Made by a program: the position numbers and the translations under genes. Below the pieces are notes generated by a model. The model was not told where the DNA came from. It was given only the letters and a program-made list of their open reading frames with translations, and searched no databases. DNA of 64,000 bases from Bacteroidota bacterium (GTDB lineage: Bacteria; Bacteroidota; Bacteroidia; UBA8524): positions 1 through 64,000 of the forward strand of contig SBGR01000083.1 of NCBI GenBank assembly GCA_006226545.1, in the 5' to 3' direction. How positions within the stretch are numbered: the first letter of the stretch is position 1; each line of letters starts with the position of its first letter. This document shows positions 41,994 to 50,102 of this stretch, in pieces.

Positions 41994-42752
41994 TCACGAC
42001 TCATATTCCTTCCAGTTATACTCTATCTCTGTAAGGTATAAGCCATTGGCCGGAACTGATTTTCCGGTGGCTCTTCGGTCTTCTTCCTGCATCGCTAACT
42101 TGAGCTGATCAAGGCTCATTTTTCCCGTACCGATATCAATCAAGGTGCCCACCATAGCGCGGACCATATTGCGCAAAAAGCGGTCCGCCTTCACATGAAA
42201 AACCAAGACTTTTCCATTTTCCCTTTCTTCCCAAAAACATTCGTCGATACGGCAGTTGTAAGTATGCACGTTGGTCTTGGTTTTACTGAAACTTTTGAAG
42301 TTGGTAAGCGTCGCTAAATACGCTGCGGCCTCGTTCATCAAACTCAGATCCAACTCGCCGTAACGGTAATAACTCCAAGGCCTCAAAAACGGATCTTTCC
42401 GCTTGTGCAAATGGTATTCGTACTTCCTCGCTGTCGGGCTAAACCTAGCGTGAAACTTATCGCTCACTGCCCTTGCTTTGAAAATGGCAATATCATCGGG
42501 AAGGGTTTTATTCAGTCGGTAAACAAACTCGGCGAGGTCGTCTATCGGCTCTGCCACAAAATGCGCCACGAAGTATTTTGCATGTACGCCGGTATCTGTT
42601 CGGCCACAGCCCATCAAACTTACCTCTTGACGCGTTACTTTTTGAATGGCGTCTTCCACGGTTTGCTGCACAGTTACGCCCTTCCCTTCCGATTGTGCTT
42701 GCCAACCGATAAAGGGAGTGCCGTTGTATGCCAGTTCTATCGCGTATTTCAC
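41994..42752 (-). CDS. truA: tRNA pseudouridine(38-40) synthase
   Basis: Start set at GTG (42752), giving a 253-residue enzyme that begins V-K-Y-A-I-E-L-A-Y-N-G-T-P-F-I-G-W-Q-A-Q as in TruA; the ORF extends upstream to 42851 but those codons belong to the preceding lipoprotein gene. The catalytic Asp is in M-G-C-G-R-T-D-T-G-V-H-A. R-F-L-R-N-M-V-R-A-M and the G-T-G-K-M loop are also present. It changes uridines 38-40 of the anticodon arm. GTG and the TGA of the upstream gene overlap, so translation is coupled. Confidence 0.95.
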   Translation of the reverse strand: MKYAIELAYNGTPFIGWQAQSEGKGVTVQQTVEDAIQKVTRQEVSLMGCGRTDTGVHAKYFVAHFVAEPIDDLAEFVYRLNKTLPDDIAIFKARAVSDKFHARFSPTARKYEYHLHKRKDPFLRPWSYYRYGELDLSLMNEAAAYLATLTNFKSFSKTKTNVHTYNCRIDECFWEERENGKVLVFHVKADRFLRNMVRAMVGTLIDIGTGKMSLDQLKLAMQEEDRRATGKSVPANGLYLTEIEYNWKEYES

Positions 42753-43168
42753 AGAGTGCAGTCGCTGATGATTTTCCAGCCTTCCGGGAATTTTTGAAAG
42801 ATGAGTTGGAAGTACCCAAACGCTTCTTTCGGGGTTTCGCTCAAGCGCCACGTGCCAATCAGCAAGGCTTTGTCTTTGGCTAACTCTTCCACCTTCAATA
42901 CTTCAAAGTGAAGTTTACCCATGGCTGCGCCGTCTGGGTACGACTTCTTGTAGTTATTTAAAACCTTTTGCCAGCCGGTGCTTAGGCCGTTTCTCGATAA
43001 AAAACGAAGGGAATCAGACTGCCAATAGCCGTCCATAAACCCTTCAATATCGCCTTTGTTCCAAGCCTCTTGTTGGGTAAACAAAACCTCACTCACCTCA
43101 TTGGCGTTAAAGGGTTTGCTGCAGGCGGCCAAAAGCGTGAATAATGCAATCCAAAGCAGGTGTTTCAT
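42749..43168 (-). CDS. NTF2-like (SnoaL/DUF4440) lipoprotein
   Basis: A 139-residue lipoprotein with signal and lipobox L-L-A-A-C. The mature part is a cone-like NTF2 fold: Q-Q-E-A-W-N-K-G-D-I-E-G-F-M-D-G-Y-W near its start and G-T-W-R-L, F-Q-L-I-F-Q-K and G-W-K-I-I-S-D-C later. Members are binding or enzymatic scaffolds with varied roles; no catalytic set is clear. Its start overlaps the DnaJ gene stop by 4 bp and its stop overlaps truA. Confidence 0.8.
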   Translation of the reverse strand: MKHLLWIALFTLLAACSKPFNANEVSEVLFTQQEAWNKGDIEGFMDGYWQSDSLRFLSRNGLSTGWQKVLNNYKKSYPDGAAMGKLHFEVLKVEELAKDKALLIGTWRLSETPKEAFGYFQLIFQKFPEGWKIISDCTL

Positions 43169-43908
43169 CGAATGCCTCTTTCCTTTTTAATGTCTTCGTA
43201 GGCCTGATTCACCATTCTAAACTTCTCTTGCGCCGCCTTCATGGCATCCTCACCGAGGCTTGCCACCTTATCGGGATGGTATTTGGCTGCCATCTTACGG
43301 TAAGCCTTTTTCAGCTCTTCGTCGCTCGCGCTTTTTTCTATTTCTAGAATGGTATAGGCTGAGTCTGTATTCTTTACAAACATAGCTTTTAGCGAGGCAG
43401 CATCGGCAGCCGAAATATTCAAGTACGTTGCAATCTGGTGCAAAACCTGCTCTTCGCTCTTGTCAATTGAGCCGTCAGCCTGAGCAATACCGTAGAGGTA
43501 TTGCATGATTTGCAAGCGATACGCATGCGGAGTATGCTGGGTAATTTGCAAACAAACTTGGCGCAATGGGATATCCTGACCGAGAAGCTCCTTTAAAACG
43601 CGGAGGTATTCTTTGGTCTTTTCAACGCCAAAATTTTGCTTCAGAAATTGTTTAATGAAGTCTAGTTCCGATTTGAGGTGACGGCCATCGGCCTTCATCA
43701 CTGCTGCAGATAGCACCAAAAGGCTGATATAAAAATCGCCACTGTTGGTGGGTCTGCTTTGCGATTGATAAGTCCCTCTTTGTTCGTCGGAAGACTCGCC
43801 AATATCGAAGAGGCTACCCAGCGCTGCGCCTATGAGAGCCCCCAAAGGCCCTCCACCTAAAACCCAGCCTAGGCCTCCGCCTATCCATTTACCGTATCCT
43901 TTTGCCAT
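43165..43908 (-). CDS. TerB-DnaJ protein (DjlA-like)
   Basis: A 247-residue protein. The N-terminus is glycine-rich and hydrophobic (G-K-W-I-G-G-G-L-G-W-V-L-G-G-G) and may insert in the membrane like DjlA. Residues about 55-170 are a TerB-like helical domain (V-L-S-A-A-V-M-K-A-D-G). The C-terminal 60 residues are a J domain with K-Y-H-P-D-K-V, the HPD needed to stimulate DnaK. It probably recruits DnaK to the membrane. It overlaps the kmo stop by 1 bp and the lipoprotein start by 4 bp. Confidence 0.88.
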   Translation of the reverse strand: MAKGYGKWIGGGLGWVLGGGPLGALIGAALGSLFDIGESSDEQRGTYQSQSRPTNSGDFYISLLVLSAAVMKADGRHLKSELDFIKQFLKQNFGVEKTKEYLRVLKELLGQDIPLRQVCLQITQHTPHAYRLQIMQYLYGIAQADGSIDKSEEQVLHQIATYLNISAADAASLKAMFVKNTDSAYTILEIEKSASDEELKKAYRKMAAKYHPDKVASLGEDAMKAAQEKFRMVNQAYEDIKKERGIR

Positions 43909-45233
43909 TATAAGTTTTGCTCGATGATCTGCATCACGCGCTTCTCATCGTGCAAGTCGGTTTTCTCTCTTTTAAGTTGTTCGAGAATTCGATCGTTCAC
44001 CGCCCCTCTGGCCATTGCTTCGGAGTAAGGAGTATTGGTGAACGTTACCAACTCGTATTGCGACTGAAACGCGTGTGGATACAGTTCGCAAAGGTCATGC
44101 TCAATTCTTTTTCTTTCCAAAAAGTCAGCATCTCCCACTCTATCTCGCATTTCAGCAAAGTTCTGAACGGCCAAATCAGCGATGGCGTCGGCATTCGGTT
44201 TTCTTGATTTCTGGTAGCTATCGAGGATTTTAGTCCAGTCGCCAGGGTATTGCTCCATGCACTCGTCCATCACCACACAATCTTCAAAGGCGCAGTTCAT
44301 GCCTTGTCCGAAGAATGGCACGATGGCATGACAGGCATCGCCTAACATCGCAATTTTGTCATGACGAACCCAAGGATAACACTTCACGGTTACCAAGGAT
44401 GAGGTTGGGTTCTGCAAATAATCTTCTACCAAAGTTGGCATGTTCGGCACTGCATCTGGGAAAAATTCATTGAAGAATTGTTTCACTTCAGCTTCGGTTT
44501 TTACTTTATCGAAGCTTTGTTCGCCTTCAAATGGGAAGAACAAGGTGCAGGTGAAATCGCCGGCCGGGTTAGGCAAGGCAATCATCATGAAATGACCTCT
44601 AGGCCAGATGTGCAGGCTGTTTTTATCCATGCGGAATCCGCCGCCTTCTGCCGGTGGTATCAAAAGTTCTTTGTAGCCGTGGTCGAGGTACGACTGCGAA
44701 TAATTGAAGCGATCGGTATGTTGCATTTTATCGCGCGTAGCGGCAAATGCGCCATCCGTACCAATCACTCTGTCTGCCTTCACACGAACTTCCGAACCTT
44801 GTTCATCGCTAAACACGGCTTCAGCGGTATCCAAGTCAACGTCGATGCAACGGTGGTTGAAAAACAGGTTGATATTCGGGTATTCATCGGCTAATTCAAG
44901 TAGTCGGATATTCAGTAAACCACGCGATACAGAATAAATAGCTTGGCCGTCTTTTCCGTAAGGCTGGAATTGCTGTTGCCCATCGATGGAGTGAATCATG
45001 CGGCCATACATTGGAATGGCTTGCTTCATGATTTCTTCGGTCAAGCCAACCTTATCCAGCGCACGAATGCCGCGAACCGATAAAGCCAGGTTGATGGAGC
45101 GCCCGGCCGAGATGCGGTTCTTACGCATATCCGGTCTGCGTTCGTATACATTGACTTCGTATCCTTTTTTAGCGAGGTATATAGCGAGCAGGGAACCGCT
45201 CAAGCCACCTCCCACAAGTGTAATCTTTTCCAT
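43908..45233 (-). CDS. kmo: Kynurenine 3-monooxygenase
   Basis: A 441-residue FAD enzyme that hydroxylates L-kynurenine to 3-hydroxykynurenine with NADPH and O2. G-G-G-L-S-G-S-L-L-A-I-Y-L-A-K-K-G-Y-E-V-N-V-Y-E-R is the dinucleotide-binding start, R-S-I-N-L-A-L-S and the conserved L-G-D-A-C-H-A-I-V-P-F-F-G-Q-G-M-N are the group A monooxygenase signatures. The family is used in Bacteroidota for NAD synthesis from tryptophan. No other kynurenine pathway gene is in this window. Confidence 0.92.
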   Translation of the reverse strand: MEKITLVGGGLSGSLLAIYLAKKGYEVNVYERRPDMRKNRISAGRSINLALSVRGIRALDKVGLTEEIMKQAIPMYGRMIHSIDGQQQFQPYGKDGQAIYSVSRGLLNIRLLELADEYPNINLFFNHRCIDVDLDTAEAVFSDEQGSEVRVKADRVIGTDGAFAATRDKMQHTDRFNYSQSYLDHGYKELLIPPAEGGGFRMDKNSLHIWPRGHFMMIALPNPAGDFTCTLFFPFEGEQSFDKVKTEAEVKQFFNEFFPDAVPNMPTLVEDYLQNPTSSLVTVKCYPWVRHDKIAMLGDACHAIVPFFGQGMNCAFEDCVVMDECMEQYPGDWTKILDSYQKSRKPNADAIADLAVQNFAEMRDRVGDADFLERKRIEHDLCELYPHAFQSQYELVTFTNTPYSEAMARGAVNDRILEQLKREKTDLHDEKRVMQIIEQNL

Positions 45234-45377
45234 CGACAGCGAAAATAAACGTTTTAGTTAGGCTGGTAAAATGACAGAGGTCATGAATTACCCAGAATTA
45301 TAACAGATGAGCATAAAAAAGTTGTGTCTGAGCTTTAGATTTTTTGAAATCCCAATGGATTTTGCAATTTGCGGGCT

Positions 45378-45761
45378 GTGAAGCCAAAAATTCTTTACGT
45401 GGAAGACGACCGCATCAACGCCCTGGTTGTCAGTAAATTTCTGGAACCTCAATTTGAAGTCGACTTGGCTGTAGATGGAGAGTCGGGAATTAAACAGTGT
45501 AAAGAAAAAAAATACGACCTCATTTTGATGGATATCAACCTCGGTCCGGATAAAACGAATGGGGTTGAAACACTCAAGATATTGCGACAAATAGACCATT
45601 GTGCACCAATACCCTGCGTCGCATTTACCGCTTATGCCTTGCCGGAAGACGAAGGCTATTACCTCAACGAAGGCTTTGATCTTTACCTCGCTAAACCCGC
45701 CGACAAACAGAAGCTGATTGCGGTTGTGGAGCAAGGATTGAAATTGGGAAAGAAAGGTTGA
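45378..45761 (+). CDS. Single-domain response regulator
   Basis: About 127 residues from GTG (45378); a TTG at 45369 is also in frame. It is a CheY-like receiver alone: V-E-D-D near the start, phosphorylation site D52 in L-I-L-M-D-I-N-L-G, then V-A-F-T-A-Y and L-A-K-P. The second stand-alone receiver in the window; the sequence between the acidic residues and the K-P is longer than in the first one. No cognate kinase is nearby. The antisense ORF over it is spurious. Confidence 0.82.
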   Translation: MKPKILYVEDDRINALVVSKFLEPQFEVDLAVDGESGIKQCKEKKYDLILMDINLGPDKTNGVETLKILRQIDHCAPIPCVAFTAYALPEDEGYYLNEGFDLYLAKPADKQKLIAVVEQGLKLGKKG

Positions 45762-45774
45762 GTTTAAGAAAAAA

Positions 45775-45794
45775 GCGACGTTTCCGTCGCCTTT
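45775..45794 (+). terminator. Hairpin after the response regulator
   Basis: GCGACG (45775-45780), loop TTTC, CGTCGC (45785-45790), with A-rich flank on the left and CTTT on the right. Terminates the response regulator and may work in both directions. Confidence 0.6.
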
Positions 45795-45856
45795 CAGAAT
45801 TCATTTGTCATAACGAAAACAGTCAAGCTTATTCAGGCCTTTATACTCCGCCCTAC

Positions 45857-45915
45857 ATTTAACAATTAACATTTTACAAATCAGTCCAACAGTCCTACAA
45901 TCCTACAATCCCACA
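45857..45915. repeat. Heptamer and octamer word arrays
   Basis: Three heptamers (ATTTAAC, AATTAAC, ATTTTAC; 45857-45877) of the family seen at 5.7 kb, then four octamers in register (GTCCAACA, GTCCTACA, ATCCTACA, ATCCCACA; 45884-45915). Between the response regulator and the DUF4249 gene stop. Confidence 0.8.
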
Positions 45916-45917
45916 GC

Positions 45918-46715
45918 CTATGGTGCTATCTGCCCAATTCGGGTGATATCGGTAGCCATGAAATAGCCTACAGCTCCCCCTGAAATATTGGTTGGAGGAT
46001 TGGCCGGTGGCGTTTGAAACGGCCCTGGAGCTCCGCTGTTCAAGGCATTCAAGGCTTCGAAATAGCGTGCTACACTTACATCGAGACTGCGGAAAATTAA
46101 CATCACAGAATCTCCGGATTGTGCGCGGTAGAACGGAAGCTCAAAAGGTCTATTCTGGCCTTTAATCAGATCGGCGCTGGTAAACAAAATCTCCTGATCA
46201 AAGATGGTATCGTTTTGCCCAAAATTGAATCGAGTATAAATCTCACCCGGACGGTTATCGATAGAATAATAAGTTACAGCATAACCCTCCTCGATAAATC
46301 CGGAAGCCGGTTTGTATTCAAACTGCAATACCGGGTCAACTTCAAACATCGGGTTGAGCTTGCTGCTCGATGTAAACGTTTCCCCATCGCTAATAACTTT
46401 CAAAGTATACACTTTACCGGTATCGGCTTTATAACCTGCCTGCGGACGGTAATAACCGTCGACATCGTGGGTCAACAGGATGGAATTTTGCCCATCGCTA
46501 ATCTCAACAGTAGCATCGGTAATGGCCGGCGGCGTACTTGTATTAAAGTAATCGATGGAGCGACTCAACCGAACATACGATGAATCCGTTTCCGAACACC
46601 AATAGCCTTCAACAACAACCTTGGGTTCGGTGTCTCCCAATTGCACGTCCACTTTCTCTTCGCAAGCCGTGAACAACACTAAGGCGCTTATAATAAATAC
46701 GATTGAACGGTTCAT
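45918..46715 (-). CDS. DUF4249 lipoprotein
   Basis: A 265-residue lipoprotein with signal and lipobox L-F-T-A-C-E-E-K-V-D-V. The early V-V-V-E-G-Y and later V-R-L-S-R-S-I-D-Y-F-N-T, then I-S-D-G and the D-G-Y-Y-R block fit DUF4249, lipoproteins often paired with TonB receptors. The C-terminus ends with G-G-A-V-G-Y-F. It starts 4 bp after the receptor stop, so the pair forms one unit and probably takes up or senses an unknown substrate together. Confidence 0.85.
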   Translation of the reverse strand: MNRSIVFIISALVLFTACEEKVDVQLGDTEPKVVVEGYWCSETDSSYVRLSRSIDYFNTSTPPAITDATVEISDGQNSILLTHDVDGYYRPQAGYKADTGKVYTLKVISDGETFTSSSKLNPMFEVDPVLQFEYKPASGFIEEGYAVTYYSIDNRPGEIYTRFNFGQNDTIFDQEILFTSADLIKGQNRPFELPFYRAQSGDSVMLIFRSLDVSVARYFEALNALNSGAPGPFQTPPANPPTNISGGAVGYFMATDITRIGQIAP

Positions 46716-46719
46716 GTGC

Positions 46720-49092
46720 TTAGAATTTGAAATTATAGGTTACAGATGGAACCATGCGGAACAAATAAGTTTTATAGGCGGCATTTTCGCCTGTATTTTC
46801 ATCGGTACGGAAATTCAAAGTATAGTAGTTCTTGCGTCCGTATACATTGTAAATACTGAATACCCAGCTACTCTCTTTCAACCAACGTTTCCCTTCTTTC
46901 TTTTTACCGTATAGGGTCATACTCACATCCATGCGGTGGTAGGCCGGAATCCTCAATGCATTGCGGTCTGAGTACAATGGAACGGTAACTCCATTCAATT
47001 GATACTGTCCAACCGGAGCGGTATAAGCATCGCCTGTAGCGAAGATGAAGCTACCGGAGAAATTCACCCGTTTGTTCAAATCATGCGATAAAACCACGGT
47101 AGCATAATGGCGACGATCAAAGCGGAATGGATACCATTCGTTGCGGTTGATATTGTCTGCCTTCCGGTCTGATTTAGCGATGGTATAAGCAATCCAACCT
47201 GTGGTGCGGCCTTTCGACTTACGCAAGAAGAGTTCTAATCCGTAAGCTCTTCCTTGCCCTGCCACCAGTTGACTTTCCACTGCTTCGTTGAAATTGATAT
47301 CGGCATTGTCTATCAATTCCACTGTATTCTGCATGTACTTGTAGTAAACCTCGGCAGAAAACTCCAAGGTGTTTTTCATGAAGTTTCTGAAGTAACCTAC
47401 CGCCACCTGATCTGCTAACTGCGGCTTGATGTATGGCGTACTCGGTGTCCAGAATTCTTGTCCTGTACTCGCTGCAATATTCTGAATCAAGTGCAGGTAC
47501 TGGTACATACGGTTATAGGAACCTTTGATGGAAGATTCGGAATTGAGTTGGTAGGTCAAATTCAAACGCGGCTCAACACCCATGGTGGTATTGTAGAATT
47601 CGCCGTTTTGGTAGAAGTTGGTATCGATGATATCGCTCGGCCTAATTGACCCGTCTTGGAAATAATTCTTTTGGCCGTTGGCATATACAAACTCCCTTCC
47701 TCCAATATTGCTAAACACGCTCAAGCGAACACCGTATTCCACTTGGAAACGAGAACTAAATTTATACTCGTGTGAACCGTAATATGCTTGCGAAAGTGCT
47801 CTTTTCTTAGGTAGCTCACCTCCTTGTATCAAAGACTCGGTGGTGATAGGTTCTATCTTACCTGGCAAGAAGGTGTGGAAGGTGCTCCAGAAACCGAACT
47901 TCACCGTACTCTTCGGACTATGGTAATAGGTATAATCTTGCTTCAAGCTCAGGTCGTCAATGTAGTTGATGCGACTGAAGTTTAAGTTTTTGGAGATATT
48001 GAAATCGATATTGTAGTTATAGCGACTGTAAATCAAACTCGTATTGGAGAACCACTTGGTATTGAAAATGTGATTCCACCGTACTGTGGTGGTGGTATTA
48101 CCCCAGCCAAATCCGGCCAAACCTGCAAAACCCAATCGGTCTCTACCGGAATAGGCCGAGATATAGATGCGGTCTTTATCGCTCAACTTGAAATTGATTT
48201 TTGCGTTGAGGTCGCCAAAGTTGGCAATGGCGTCTTTGGTTTGTTCTGATAATGGAAAGAATAAATCAAAATAGGAACGACGACCTGAGATCATAAAGGA
48301 ACCCAGGTCTTTCTTTTTACTCAACGGACCTTCCAATGTGAGGCGGGAAGATAAGATACCGATGCCGCCAGAGGCACTGAAGTTTTTGGAGTTACCGTCT
48401 TTCATACGGATGTCCAAAACAGACGCCAACCTGCCCCCATAAATAGAAGGAATACCGCCCTTGTAGAGGTCGAAGTCTTTGATGGCATCTCCATTAAAAA
48501 CAGAGAAGAAGCCTACCACGTGAGAAGGGTTATAAACAACCGCCTCATCCAATAAGACCAAGTTGTGGTCTACGTTACCTCCGCGCACGATGGTGAGGGT
48601 ATTTCCGTCTCCGGCCGACTGCACGCCCGGAAGGAGTTGCAAGGCTTTGATCACGTCGACTTCACCTAAGAGAATGGGAATCTTCCGAACGGTTTTTACG
48701 TCGATACTCACCACCGACATCCGATTCTCCGATACGTTTTTATCCTGGCGCTCACCGGTAATAACGGTCTCTTCCAAAACCCTTTGGGCTTCCGAAAGCT
48801 CAATGTCAAAGGTTCTATTACTTTGGATATCCAGCGTTGTATCAATGCTGTTATAACCAAGGTAAGAGTATTCTACCTTGTATTTTCCTTTAGGTAGACT
48901 GAGCGAATAGAAGCCGTATACGTTGGTTACCGTACCGCTTTTGAGTTCTTGAACGAAGATGTTAGCGCCAATAAGTTCTTCACCGTTTTTAGCATCGCGG
49001 ATATGTCCGCTGAGCGTGACATTCTGGGCTTGTACCTGTTGCAGAACTAGGCAACTAAATACTAGGAGGGCAATTCGAATCCGATTTTTCAT
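46720..49092 (-). CDS. TonB-dependent receptor with carboxypeptidase-like N-domain
   Basis: Start set at 49092 (MKNRIRIALLVFSCLVLQQV), a signal peptide; an upstream ATG at 49110 is possible. About 790 residues. The mature chain begins with a CarboxypepD_reg domain (L-S-G-H-I-R-D-A-K-N-G-E-E-L-I-G-A-N-I-F), then a plug domain (I-P-I-L-L-G-E-V-D-V-I-K-A, L-L-P-G-V-Q-S-A-G, I-V-R-G-G) and a 22-strand barrel whose last residues are V-T-Y-N-F-K-F. It imports a substrate across the outer membrane with TonB energy. The DUF4249 gene follows 4 bp later. Confidence 0.93.
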   Translation of the reverse strand: MKNRIRIALLVFSCLVLQQVQAQNVTLSGHIRDAKNGEELIGANIFVQELKSGTVTNVYGFYSLSLPKGKYKVEYSYLGYNSIDTTLDIQSNRTFDIELSEAQRVLEETVITGERQDKNVSENRMSVVSIDVKTVRKIPILLGEVDVIKALQLLPGVQSAGDGNTLTIVRGGNVDHNLVLLDEAVVYNPSHVVGFFSVFNGDAIKDFDLYKGGIPSIYGGRLASVLDIRMKDGNSKNFSASGGIGILSSRLTLEGPLSKKKDLGSFMISGRRSYFDLFFPLSEQTKDAIANFGDLNAKINFKLSDKDRIYISAYSGRDRLGFAGLAGFGWGNTTTTVRWNHIFNTKWFSNTSLIYSRYNYNIDFNISKNLNFSRINYIDDLSLKQDYTYYHSPKSTVKFGFWSTFHTFLPGKIEPITTESLIQGGELPKKRALSQAYYGSHEYKFSSRFQVEYGVRLSVFSNIGGREFVYANGQKNYFQDGSIRPSDIIDTNFYQNGEFYNTTMGVEPRLNLTYQLNSESSIKGSYNRMYQYLHLIQNIAASTGQEFWTPSTPYIKPQLADQVAVGYFRNFMKNTLEFSAEVYYKYMQNTVELIDNADINFNEAVESQLVAGQGRAYGLELFLRKSKGRTTGWIAYTIAKSDRKADNINRNEWYPFRFDRRHYATVVLSHDLNKRVNFSGSFIFATGDAYTAPVGQYQLNGVTVPLYSDRNALRIPAYHRMDVSMTLYGKKKEGKRWLKESSWVFSIYNVYGRKNYYTLNFRTDENTGENAAYKTYLFRMVPSVTYNFKF

Positions 49093-49204
49093 GTGGAGGT
49101 CAGGCTGCAAAAATTCTTTTTCTACCTAAAGGCAACCAATTTGCTCGATAACTGTTTGCAATTGGTAGGTTAAAATTTCCCTAAGGCAATTCCACTAGCT
49201 TAGC

Positions 49205-50008
49205 CTAAGCTTGAAGCCTTTGTTCTGTCCAGTTCCACAATGCTTCAGCATGGGCTTCATTCCTGGCTTCCTTCGAGGCTTTTACTTCCTTACCTTCTTT
49301 AAAGTAAGCCCCCGGTTCTTTGAAGGTGCTGATGTCCATCAATTTCAAAACCTCGTTAGCGGAATATTTTGCGGTTTTGAAGAATGGTCGAAATATCCTG
49401 TAGGCGAGGTTCAGCCAATCCCTTCTTTGCATGGCAAATGAAGAAGCTACGATTCCGGGGTGTACCGAGAAGCTCTTTATCCCGGAGTCTGCCCAGTGGG
49501 TATTGCAGGCAGCGGTAAACAGGATATTATATAGCTTGGAAGAGGCATAGGCTTGAATACCGCTGTACTTTGTTATCGGCTCATTGGGCAAACTGAAACT
49601 TGCCAAGCGATGTGCCTCGGAGCTTAGATTTATAATCTTTGAAGTGAATTGATTAAGTAATGGGTGCAGTTCGAAGCTCAGGCTGACGTGGGCTAAGTAA
49701 TTCACCACAAAGGTGTGTTCCTCCCCCGTTTCAGTTTTGAGGTATTCCGACTCATAGGTGCCGGCGTTGTTAATCAAAAGGTCAATGTAATCCCACTTCG
49801 ATTTGATCTCTGCCGCAGCGGACTTAACCTGATCCAGGTAAGCAAAATCAGCCTGAATCACAGTGAGCATTTTATTGTACTTAAAATCTAAATCTGAAAG
49901 CTTTTCAGGCGATCTGACCAGCGCAACGACCTCATGACCTGAATTGAGCAATTGATCTAGCATAGCTCTTCCTATGCCAGCACTTGCTCCTGTAAGTACT
50001 ACTTTCAT
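49205..50008 (-). CDS. Short-chain dehydrogenase/reductase
   Basis: A 267-residue Rossmann protein. The cofactor loop is T-G-A-S-A-G-I-G-R-A-M at residues 6-16, N-N-A-G-T-Y follows, and the catalytic pair lies in Y-A-S-S-K-L-Y with the Ser earlier in I-I-N-L-S-S-E. The presence of S-V-H-P-G-I-V-A-S-S suits the retinol-dehydrogenase-like SDRs. The substrate is not known. The gene is isolated between the receptor and the metallopeptidase gene. Confidence 0.88.
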   Translation of the reverse strand: MKVVLTGASAGIGRAMLDQLLNSGHEVVALVRSPEKLSDLDFKYNKMLTVIQADFAYLDQVKSAAAEIKSKWDYIDLLINNAGTYESEYLKTETGEEHTFVVNYLAHVSLSFELHPLLNQFTSKIINLSSEAHRLASFSLPNEPITKYSGIQAYASSKLYNILFTAACNTHWADSGIKSFSVHPGIVASSFAMQRRDWLNLAYRIFRPFFKTAKYSANEVLKLMDISTFKEPGAYFKEGKEVKASKEARNEAHAEALWNWTEQRLQA

Positions 50009-50102
50009 CTGTATTTATACCCCATTTTTACGTGCAAAAAAATTGCAAGTGGCGCAAACATACATCAATACTATTTATAAAATTCTTAGTTCAAATTAAA
50101 TA

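Noticed and set aside
42752-42851. N-terminal extension of truA
   Set aside because: The extra codons overlap the upstream lipoprotein gene in another frame; TruA proteins start at the V-K-Y-A-I-E-L-A-Y region.
45288-45734. 148-residue minus-strand ORF
   Set aside because: It is antisense to the clear response regulator at 45378-45761 and has no recognisable domain.
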